A stretch of DNA of 64,000 bases from Yamagishiella unicocca (taxonomy: Eukaryota; Chlorophyta; Chlorophyceae; Chlamydomonadales; Volvocaceae), in NCBI GenBank assembly GCA_003116995.1, contig BDSL01000046.1:657424-721423 (forward strand). The letters run 5' to 3'. Shown in pieces: positions 49,343-59,900 of the stretch. A program made the position numbers and the translations under genes. Below the pieces are notes generated by a model. It was not told the origin of the DNA. It made no database searches and worked only from the letters and a program-made list of their open reading frames with translations. Each line of letters starts with the position of its first letter. Position 1 is the first letter of the stretch.

Positions 49343-50059
49343 GAATTTTACTTGCACAGCCGGCCTGCTCCCCAGCTCCTGCACCCCAGTGACGGTCAAA
49401 GCCAACGGCATGGCAAGAAGGGCAAAGTACAGGGAGTACCTTATGTGCAGTGGGTACCTGGCAGTACCTTGGGTTGTGGGTTAAGGGAGAGCCAGCGGGC
49501 GCATCACCGGCCACGGTAGGAGAGATAGGGGGACTTTAATGTCTTGGCTTTCCTTAATTTCTAATACCAATTTCGATTACCGGACCATTTATGTCTCTTT
49601 TGACCCTCTTCCTCTGGGCCCCTGGTAGGTTTTGGTGATGAGCTTTGCCTCAGCCGGTCGGCTTCCCTCCCTTCCTCTCCTTCAGCGTCGGCTGAACCGC
49701 TATCCGCGACGGCTCTCCCTCGTAAAGCGGCACAAGTTGTTGCAACTGCCTCGTGGTCCGAATCAGGCTGTACCGGCTGCTACGTGCCTTCTATTAGCCG
49801 GTTGCGATTACGGTTACCGTACCCACCGAAACCCCTTTGTATCTTGCCATACAAAGATAACTCATGATGTGCCCTGGCGGCTTAGCGCAGCCCACATTCG
49901 CATCACGAAGTGATGCTGTAAGCATCACACGGTGTCGCGGCACGGTACTGGTTATCCCCGTCTGCAGTCGGTACAGTGGAATCCACGATGAGTACTGCGG
50001 AGCGCCAGGCTGGTACTACTGGGGCGGCATTACGGCAGATACTGATCCACTAAGACACT

Positions 50060-50130
50060 TCTGTCTCTTTCGTCTCCTTCAGTGTCAGGCGATGTGCCCG
50101 AGGGTTCTACCTTCTGGTCTGCTTCTTGCG
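50060..50130 (+). mobile_element. LINE family B 3' UTR remnant (sense on plus)
   Basis: CTTCAGTGTCAGGCGATG and the following GGTTCTACCTTCTGGTCTG match the 3' UTR of LINE B (reverse complement of about 25,570-25,640). Confidence 0.65.
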
Positions 50131-50238
50131 TCACGACAACACAGGCCTACTGGATGGCGCTGACGCGGAACGATGATGCCAGGAGCAGCGTTCAGTTCTT
50201 TGGTAGGGCACCGGCTTAAGCCTGCGTCCAGCCGCAGC

Positions 50239-50258
50239 GTGTCTTACAGGTAAGACAC
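50239..50258. repeat. Near-perfect palindrome
   Basis: GTGTCTTAC and its reverse complement GTAAGACAC are separated by AG. Role unknown. Confidence 0.7.
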
Positions 50259-50696
50259 ACGGCAACGCCTTCAGCTGGGGATACCGCAGGCGTCCCGGGG
50301 TGAGGATTGGACCCGAAGCTGATGCGTAGGTCCGAGGAGCCTCCTGTGCTGGTCCGCTCTTCACTTGTCGATAACCACCGGACCAACGTCGCCCTGTGCA
50401 GCTGGCTGCCACGTGTCCACGTGGACAACGGCCATCGCGCTGCGAGAAACAGTCGCCGCCCCCGCTGCCGCGGTCCCTGCAAGCCAGCGGGGCTGCACAG
50501 CAGGAGCAGCCGTTCCATCTTCCATGTCCAGGTAACTCGCTCGCTGCCTAGTCCAGCCCAGCCATGCAGACACCACGCCGGGTGGCACCATGCCGGGTGG
50601 CACCGCTGTCTCATGGTGCTGAAGTGCGTCACGTGCCCCCCCCCCACCACCACGTGCTGTACGACAGGCTCCGGAGCGGACACCCACGATATCCGG

Positions 50697-50701
50697 TTAC
50701 A
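50697..50701 (-). terminator. Candidate polyadenylation signal (TGTAA on minus) for TAF2
   Basis: TTACA on plus lies about 265 bp beyond the TAF2 stop codon in the direction of transcription. Confidence 0.45.
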
Positions 50702-50711
50702 TAGGCCACTG

Positions 50712-50737
50712 GGGTGGTGGTGGTGGTGGTGGTGGTA
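50712..50737. repeat. TGG microsatellite
   Basis: About eight uninterrupted GGT/TGG units in the TAF2 3' UTR region. Confidence 0.8.
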
Positions 50738-50963
50738 GGTGCAGACATAGGTCACTGGGGTGAAGGTGGTGTTAGGTGCATGCGTCTGACTGTGTTTGAC
50801 CAACCCAAAATGCTAAATGCCGAGGAGGAGAAACCCCAAGATGCCGCCAGAGTTCAGCCTCTGCGACAGCAATCACTGCGATCAGTCTACTGCGACAGCA
50901 ATGCAACGCGATGCCACGACGTGTTGCGGTGTGCCACGTCATCCTCCTCCTCCATCATCACCA

Positions 50964-53900
50964 TCATCGCCGCCTTGGAGGGGGCTTGCCGCGCTGGGAT
51001 GCATCCGGCGGTGGCGGCGTCTCCCCCCGCAGGAAATCAGCATCGGACTCGGCCGGCGGCCGTGGTCGCAGCGGCGGCGCCGCGCTAGCGGTGCTGGCCG
51101 CAGGCACCGGCGGCGGCGCCGCAGACATCCTGATCCTCAGCTTGATCTTCCCGAGTGGCGCGCCGGGCAGCGGCGCGCTGGGCTGCGGTGCGGGCTGGGA
51201 TGCGGTCGGCGGAGACGGTGCCCGCAGTGCCGGCGCTGGTGCCGATATCGGCGTGCCGGTGTGTGGAGGCGGCGGCGGCTTTGAAGCGCTGGCGCGCGAC
51301 GGCAGCGTGGGCGCGGCGGCGTCTCGGAGTGCGGGCGGAGGGCCGCCGGTGGAGCCCGCGACAGACTGCCGCCGCGGGAGGGGCGCGCGTGAAGCAGGCA
51401 CGCGGCCGGCTTGCTGCTGCGCAGCCTCGGCGGCGGCGGCGGCGGCGGGGGGCGGAGCAGGAGCGGCGGCAGCGGCAGCGGGAGCCTCCATCCCGGCGGC
51501 CCCCGTCGGAAGGTTCTTGACCTTGAACCGCGGCAGCGCGGGTCTCTGCTGCTGCGGTAGCGGCAGCGGCGCTTGCGCCTCTCTCGCAGCCGCGGCCGGC
51601 GGCGGTGGCGGCGGCGGTGGCACCGCCGCCGCGGCGGCAGGGCGCTGCGGCGGCGGCGCGGGGCGCGCCGGCGGCTGAGCCGGCGGCGGCGCCGCCGCCG
51701 CGCCCGCGGGCTTGGCTCTACTCGGCGCCGTCACCGTGGGCCCGGCCTCCGCCGCCTTGGCCTCCGCCGCCTTGGCCTCCGCCGCCTTGGCCTCCGCCGC
51801 CTTGGCTGCGGCCGCATCTGGACGAGGAGGTCGCGCGGTGGGCCACTTCCTTGTGTGTGTGGCCGCTGGGGCAGCTGCAGTTGCGGCTGCGGGTGCGGGT
51901 GCAGGTGCCGCAGCGGGCGGCGGCCCTGCATGCTGCGGCGAAGTAGTGGCTGACGGCGGCTTGCTCTTCGGTGGAGGAACGACTGGCCGGCTGGCAGACG
52001 GCCCACGAGCCGCCGCCGCTGCCTGCCCAGCTGCCTCAGCGGCCGCTGGAGAGCTCGGCGCCGCGGCCGCCGCGGCGCCGGTGGCGGCGCCGGAGGCGCG
52101 CGGCTGCTGCTGCGGTTGCTTTGGCGGCGGCGGCCGCCTCGTCGTCGTCGGCGACGACGGCGACGCACCCGATCGTGATGGTGACGGCCCCGCCGCCGCC
52201 TTCGCCGCTGCCGCCGCTGGCGGCGCACCCTCGTGTGCTGCACCCACCCGCGGTAGCCCGGTGGGTGAGGGACCCCTGCCGCCCGCACTCGCCGCCGGGG
52301 CGCCCCTGGGGCTGGCGCTGGGGCTGTGGCTGGGTACCCGGGGAGGTATCGCCACCGCCGCCGGCCGCGACGGCGCCGGCTTGGCCCGAGGAGGCGGCTC
52401 CTGGGCGCCAGCCGCGCCCCCTGCCGCGCGCTGGCTGGCGGCTGTTGGGCTGGCGGTGCGGTGGTTGGTTGGGCTAGCGGTGCGGTTGTTGGTTGGGCTG
52501 GCGGTGCGGTGGGCGGTTGGGCTGGCGGTGCGGTGGTTGGCGGGGCTGACGGTGCGCCGTCCGCTGCCAGCGGGGCCCGCGGCGGCCGGAGCGGTGAGCT
52601 CGCCGCCGAGCGACTCGGGGCCGGACAGCAGGCGGGGGTCGCGAGGGGGACTCCGGCGGGTGCCGTGGCCGCGGGGGCCCACCTCGCCGCTGGGGGGAGA
52701 GGCGACTGCCGGCGACGTGCCCAGCGCCGCCGGCTTTCCTGACAAGCCATCCAAAGGAGCTCCGGCAGCCGCAACAGCAGCAGCTGCCGCTGCAGCTGCC
52801 GCTGCCGCGGCAGCTGCCGAATCCGCCGGCGGCGGGCCCTTGGTCGAGGGAGTGAGGTCAGCCCCGGAGGGGGCTGCCGCAGCCCCGTCGGGTCGGGCGC
52901 CCGGGTGCACAGCGGTCGCGTCCGCGGAGGGGCCCTGCGACTGGGACTGCGACTGGGGCAGGGGCAGGGCCACGGAGAGGGGCGACCTGCGGGCATACAC
53001 ACAGAGCGACTGTTGATTCCCGGTGGGGCCACCGCGGATTAGATGCTGGTCAGCACGCGCGGATGTGGCTGTGGTTGTGAGACTGCGCCGCGAGAGCTAC
53101 GGCATGGCACCCAGCCAGCCGGCCACCCGCGAGTATACCGGACGTCTACGTTTCCTAGTCGGTATTACCTTTCAGTGCCGAGCTAAGGGTTTCCTCTCAT
53201 ACCCAGCCGCCCAGCCACCCCGCCACCCGGCCATCCACCCACCCGGACAGAAGGCGAATCGCAAGCCACGCCCGAGTGCATCCATCCACCCGGACCCGGA
53301 AGGGGAACCACAAGCCACACGCGAGTGCAGCCCGCGTGACGTCGTGACGGGCTCCACATGCAGCGCACGTCACCCCCCCCCACCGCAACGGCCGCACACC
53401 CACCGTGCCGGCGACCGAGTCGTCGCCGCCTCCGACGCCTGCGGCTGGGAGCCCGCCGCCGCCGCCGCCGCACCCGCCGCCGCACCCGCCGCGCTGCCCT
53501 CCTGACCCGACGCCGACGCGCCCCCCGCCGACGCCGCCGGCGCCGCTGCAGCACCCGGCGCCAGCCCCGGCCGTATGGGCGGCATCTTGATGCGCTTCAG
53601 CGCCGGGGCGGCTTGCGCGGCCACGGCGGCGGCGGCGGTGCCAGCGGTGCCGGCGGGCTGGCCGGCGGTGCCGACGGAGCGAGCGGGGCCCGCGGCGGCG
53701 GCGTGCGGGTGGTGGCCGGTGATGTGGCTTCGCGGGGGCCGCCCCGTCACGTGGGAGGGCTCGGCGGCGACCTCGTCTGCGGCGAGTGCGTCGTCCGGGG
53801 ATGTCCTGGTGTGTAGGGCCGGGAGGCGGGGGGGGGGCGGGAAGGGGGGGCCGGGAAGGGGGGGGCGGGAGGTGTTCTAGGGGCCGGCGGTGGAGGCTGG

Positions 53901-56900
53901 AGCCGGAGCGGCGGTGGCGGCGGTGGTGGCGGCGGTGGCGGTGGCGGCGTGTGCACCTGGTCTCCTGTCGGCATGAGCAAGGACAGCCTTGCTAGCCCGC
54001 CGGCTACGGTGGCCAGAGCAGGCGTAGCCAGCTGTCCCGTACGGAGTACACCTCAAAACACACAACCCTTCCCGCACACCCACCGCCGCCAAACGCAGCC
54101 GCAGCCGCGCTTGCAGCCCACTCCGGCCTGGGCCCACCACCGCCACCCCCCTCTGCCCCTTGCCTTTCGCTGCTGCCCCTTGCCCCACCTGTACAGCGAC
54201 GGCGGCTGGCTGGTGAGCAGCTGCAGCGCCATGAAGGCCAGGTGGCGGATGCGCGGCTCCTCGCCCTCGCACAGCGCCAGATGGTACAGCGCGCTGCACG
54301 CCGGGGTGCTGACGGGCACCACCAGCGCCCCCGGCTGCGAGCTGGTGCCCTCCTCGCGGGCGTCTTCCAACACGCGGGCCTGCATGGGGCCTGCAGGCAG
54401 GTGAAAAGAAGGTGCGCCGGTGAGAAGAAGTCGGGGGGGCGGAAGTGTGTATGTGTGGGGCCGGAAGTTGGGGGCGGGGGGAAATTGGGGGCGGAAATGG
54501 GGGGTGGAAGTTCGCGGGGGGTGGGGGTGGGGGGAAGTTGGGGGCGGAAATGGGGGGTGGAAGTTCGGGGGGGGGGGGTCAGCTCGGGTTCCTGTTCTCT
54601 TGGACGGCGTGAGTGGGACCCGTCTTCAGGCTTCAGGTTGTGAAACCAAGTCCTCCTGCCTGCAACCTCAAACGCGTGCTGCGAGGCCTTCTTCTTCTAG
54701 TGTTTTAACAACTTTTCTCTTTCTCTTCCTTCCCTGGCTCGTATGTAACGTTTCCTCCTCCGACCTCGTGTACACCGGTTTCCTTCCCCCACCAACACCT
54801 GGGGACATGAGGATCGACCTACGGGTTTCCTCTCAACCCCTCCTCCCAGGGGGACCTCAGCGGCGGCGTCCCGCTGCGTGCTCCGACTGCCTCCTCCCCC
54901 CCTTCCCGCCCTCACGTGGCACCCACCCAGCAGCGCCAGCGCCTCCATCATCACAGCCAGACGCAGCGCCGGCAGCGGCTCCACCCGCAGCAGCCGCAGC
55001 GCCAGAGACACCACCCGCGACGCCGGCTTGCCCTCCGGCCCGCCGCCCGCCGCGCCCCGCCGGCCCGACATCACCTTCGCCTCCGCCGCCTCCAGCCGCA
55101 GCAGACACTGGTAGGCGGCGCGGCGCAGCAAGTGGTGCGGTGGCGGTGGCTCCGGGCCCTGCTGCCCCGGGTGGGAGCGGTCCACGATGTGTGGGTGAGC
55201 GGAGGTGGCGGCCGGCGGCCGCAGTGCGGTGAAGGCCGCTACGAGGTCGCCCGCGGGGGCAGGACCCCGCTGCTGCGGGTCTGGGGTGGTTGAGGCTTCG
55301 ACGGCGGGAGCCGCCGCGGGCGCGGGGACGGGGGCGGGGGCGGCGTTGGGTTTGAAGGCTGCTGCCTCTGCGACGTCGGGGCTGGCGAAGCGCAGCAGCT
55401 GGCGGCGCACGCAGCCGTACAGCTCCAGCGCCTTGGCCTCCGCGCCGGCTCCGCGGCCCTGCCTGCGCAGTGGGGAGGCAGGCGGGCGGTCCGGCAGGCA
55501 GGGAGGGGCGCATGGGAGCAGCGGGAAGGGTACGGATCCAGCGGTGTAGCTACAGTTCCATGTGTTGCGGGGTGGGCGCGGATGGACCGGGAGAAGGCTG
55601 TCCCGCGGACCCTCTCGCCTCCTCCCCTCTCGCCTCCTCCCCTCTCGCCTCCTCCCCTCTCGCCTCCTCCCCTCTCGCCTCCTCCCCTCTCGCCTCCTCC
55701 CCTCTCGCCTCCTCCCCTCTCGCCTCCTCCCCTCTCGCCTCCTCCCCTCTCGCCTCCTCCCCTCTCGCCTCCTCCCCTCTCGCCTCCTCCCCTCTCGCCT
55801 CCTCCCCTCTCGCCTCCTCCCCTCTCGCCTCCTCCCCTCTCGCCTCCTCCCCTCTCGCCTCCTCCCCTCTCGCCTCCTCCCCTCTCGCCTCCTCCCCTCT
55901 CGCCTCCTCCCCTCTCGCCTCCTCCCCTCTCGCCTCCTCCCCTCTCGCCTCCTCCCCTCTCGCCTCCTCCCCTCTCGCCTCCTCCCCTCTCGCCTCCTCC
56001 CTTCCTCCCCTCTTCCCCTCTTCAATCGACCAGTTTCGTCTACTACCGGTACCGGCACCTCCCCCCCTTCCCGGGCCCCATCCCACCCGCCCTCCTGCCC
56101 AGCCGCCGCCCTCCCGGCCGCACCTGGGGTTGACGGACAGCGCCAGCGACGTCATCGCCGCCAGGCAGGCCGCCCCCACCGTGTAGTTGTGCGAGGGGTG
56201 CAGGCAGTCCCGCAGCAAATAGTCGTCCAGCAGCCCCAGCAGGCGGGACAGCAGGGAGGCGTGGGTGGGGCGGAGCAGACCAGCAGCCTCGATGACGGCA
56301 GCCAGGTACGACGAGTCGTCGTACATGTTCTCTGCGCGCGGGGGCGGGGGGCGGGGGTACAAGGAAGAACCGGTTACGGGGCCCGGGGGGGGGGGGGTTT
56401 ACGAGGAGCGCGCGCGGGCGAGGAAGGTGTATGTGCAGCGCACTTCTTCCAACCTTCCGACCATGCCGCCTGAGGTGGCTGAGGTGGCTGACGTGGCTGG
56501 GCGGAGTCCCAAGAGGCCCCGCAGGCCTGGCTTGCGGTTGAGGGTGGGCAGCTGGCCCCCACCCCCCGTGTGGCACCCGGCAGAGCAGAGCCAGGGGGAG
56601 ACTGTCACGAGCACAGCCTGGAGCGCATGTCGTACATACCCCACCACCCCCGGCTGTCCTATACCGTTGTCTTTTCGTACGCGGGTTATCCTTATCCATG
56701 CAACCCAACCCCCAGCCCACAACCTCCTTCGCCTATGTCCTGTACACGGGCTTCCTCGGCCCCCTCCCTCCCCCGGTTCCCCCCTGGTGTCCCCCCGCAC
56801 CTGAGTTGTCGTTGTTGGTTAGGATGTCGGTGACCAGCTGCATGGCCTCTGGGGTGCTGTTGAAGGACACGTCCCGGATGTTGGCGAGGCAGGCGGGGAT

Positions 56901-59900
56901 GGCCTGGGGGCGGGACGGGGGCGGGAGGGGGCGGGAGGTGCAGGGCGCCGCGGAGGGGAGGGGAGGGGGAGGGGAGGGAAGAGGAGGGGGAGGGTGGCTT
57001 CGTGGTTGTTGGGCGGCACGTCGGCAAACACCAGGAACGAGGGGACGGGAACTTGCCGGCGGCACTCCGTGAGGGGGAGCGGGGCGGGACAGGCAAGCAA
57101 GTTGGGGGGGGGGGGGTTGCAAGGGAAACCCATGTACGAAGGGGAAGTTTGGAGCGGGGGGTCGCGGGACGGAGCTCCGAAACCCTGTCCCTCCCGGCTC
57201 CCACCTGCAGCACCAGGTGCGCCCCCAGGTCCGCCCAGTAGTTGGGTCGCAGCACTGCGCTGGCGGGGTCGCGGCACTGGTCGTAGAAGTACGACAGCAG
57301 GTTGGGGGCGGCTGCGCGCGGGGAGGGGAGGAGGAGGAGGGGAGGCGGCGCAGGGAGGGTTGGCGGGAGTGGTGGTGGGGCGGGGGCGGGGGCCGGGGGG
57401 GGGTTCAAGGGTTGACGCATACACACGTCGCGAGGCGGAGGCCGGGAGTCGCTGCCTTGGGTCTGCCCTCGTATTGCCAGCCTGCAGATCGCCGCCAAGA
57501 ACGGCCTGCTTTGCCGGACATCGCGAGGCCCGCCCAGGCTGTCCCGCCCGGCCTGCATACCGCCGGGTATCCTCGCTGCCCGCCTGCCGCCCGCGGCCGC
57601 AACATTGCTGTACCCTCTACCGGCCCCGCACCGCCCAGGCTACAACAGGATCCGGATCCGGACCCCGATCTGGCCCTGGCCCTGCGCCCCCCCGCCGCGT
57701 CGTGTCACCAGGTCTTCTCTCCCCCCAGCCGCTCGCGCCCCCTCCCCGCACCCCCCCCCCCGGCCCCCACCTGGCTGTGTGCTCATGGACGCCGAGAAGG
57801 CCGCCAGCGCCCTCGCCGCCTCCACCCTCACCCTGCAGTACACCCCCGCCCCCCGCACCGCCTCCAGCAGGGCCCCGATGACGGAGGAGGAGTCGGCGGC
57901 GCCGCTGGACTCCAGCTGCAGGCCCAGCCGCATAAGGCCCTGCATGGAGAGCAGGAAGGGGAGGAGGAGGAGGGGGAGGAGGAGCGGCGGGGTGGAGTGT
58001 GTTTGAGGGTGGAGCGAGTGGAGAAGAGGGTGCGCTGCGAGTACGTGCACCGCCTCCCCTCCTCCCGCCTATCACCCCCCGCCTATCACCCCCCGCCTCC
58101 CGCCGGCCCCCCCTCCCGCCACGGGTTTTTGGGGCATCCCCGGGTCTTCCTCAAACCCCCTCCCGCCGCCCCCTGCCCGCGCACCTGCACCGCCAGCGAC
58201 TGCGCCACCACGTCCTTGGAGTTCCGGAGCTGCGCCACCCACATGGACTCGGTCTGCAGCACCACCACATCGCACAGCCACTCCTGGCCCGGGTCCACAC
58301 TGGGAGGGGGAGGAGGAGGGGGAGGGGCGGAGCGGCAGCAGGAGAGGTCACTCTTTCCACCCCCTTACGGGTGTATGAACATCGTTAAGCTACCTACTAG
58401 TTTCCCGCCCGCGAGGGGAGCGATAAGAGAAGGCTGGCGGCCCGGTTTCGGCAGACGCACACAGCGGTCCCTCCCCCTCCTCCTCCTCCCCCTCCTCCTC
58501 CCCCCACTCCTACCCCTCCCCCTGTTTTACTCATCCCCCTGTTTTACTCATCCCCCTGTTTTCTCTCGCCTCCACGGGTCTTCCTCGAAATCCCCCTACC
58601 ACCCTCGCTCAGAACGCCTTTCCTAAACGGTTCTTTCCTCGCATCCCCGGGTCTTCCTCGAAACCCTCGCGCCGCCCCGCCCGCACCGGAAGTACTGCAC
58701 CGGAATGCGGTGCTCGTCCACCGGCGCCGCCACCGGCTGCGTGCCGCCGCCCTCCTCGTCGCCGTCGTCGCCGCCAGCCGCCGCGCCCGCCACTCGCTTC
58801 CTGCGCCCCCGCTGCCCCGGCTTCGTGGTGATCTCAATCTCGTGCACCACCGCGTCCACGTGCGCCTCCATGCGCTCCACGACCACCTCCTGTACGGCGC
58901 CGTCGTTGTCGTACACCGCCACCTGGTGGGGAGTCACGGGCGGGAGGGAGGGAGGAAGGCGTTGCGCTTGCGCCGCCGCTACCCCTAACCCCGTCCGCAG
59001 CCCTCCAGCCCCTTGTTGAAACCCTGCTGTCATTCCGTCGTCGGCCACGTCGTACACCCCGGTGCCCTTGGTACCCTCTTTCGCCATGTCGTACACTCCT
59101 GCCCCCGTAACATATCGTACAGTCACGGCGCGGAGCGCCCAACCCCCATCCCCCTTTCCGCGATCCCAATGTCGTGCAACCGGGTCTTTTTCTTGGCACC
59201 CCCCCCCAAACCCTTTCTTTGTCGCTTGTCGCCAACCCCCCAAACCCCTCCAAACCCCCCAAACCCCCCACACCCACCTTGATTCCCCGCCCCGCGGTTT
59301 CGCTCTTGCTACGCTGCGCACTGGCGTTGCGGCCCGCCGCCGCCACCTCCGGGCCGCCCTCCTGCTTGAGCGCCACCAGCAGCGTGTTGTTGCGCCGCAC
59401 GAACGAGAAACCCGCGGTCAGGCGCGGGCAGCCCCTGCCGTACACCCAGCGCTCCGCGAACGCCGCCACGTCCTTGGCCATGCCCGCCGCCGTGCCGCAC
59501 TCGCTGACGAAGCGGCGGGTGCTGAGCAGGCGGTTGGACACGCCGCGGGAGGGGCTCCACACGCGAAGCGTGTTGGCGGCGCTGCGGCACACAGCCTGCG
59601 GACAAAGAGGGGGGGGGGGGCGGGGGTTTCGAGGAAGACCCGTGGATGCCAGAAAAAACAGTTTGGGACAGACGTTCTGAGATGCATGCTGGAGAACTGG
59701 GGCGCGGGGGTGTGGTCGCAGACGCAGGGAGTGCGGTCACGGCACTGAGCCCTCCCCTGCATTCCACTCATCTCAATTCCACTCAACTATACTCAAGGGC
59801 GGGGAAGGGCTTCCACCGCGCCCAGCGAGGTGTATGTGGCATGATCTCGCGCGCGTGTATGTGTATGTGTGCGTGTGTGTGTTGGGGTGCGTGCATCCGG

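Larger units (their letters stand above)
48653..50963. other. Convergent intergenic region between PLAC8 and TAF2
   Basis: It holds 3' UTRs of both neighbours, a LINE 3' fragment, hairpins and a TGG microsatellite. No gene is supported. CTTTGTATCTTGCCATACAAAG near 49,840 and GTGTCTTACAGGTAAGACAC at 50,239-50,258 are near-perfect hairpins. Confidence 0.5.

Noticed and set aside
51712..53016. 434-residue plus-strand frame rich in Gly/Ala
   Set aside because: Antisense shadow of the TAF2 last exon, caused by high GC at codon position 3. The minus frame joins in phase with TAF2.
55605..56000. CRISPR array
   Set aside because: There are no unique spacers between repeats, the unit is 15 bp, it lies in a eukaryotic intron and no cas genes occur.
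55550..56473. Long SPPPL- and REEARGE-type repeat proteins on both strands
   Set aside because: They come from the 15-bp minisatellite, which keeps all frames open. The flanking TAF2 exons splice across it.
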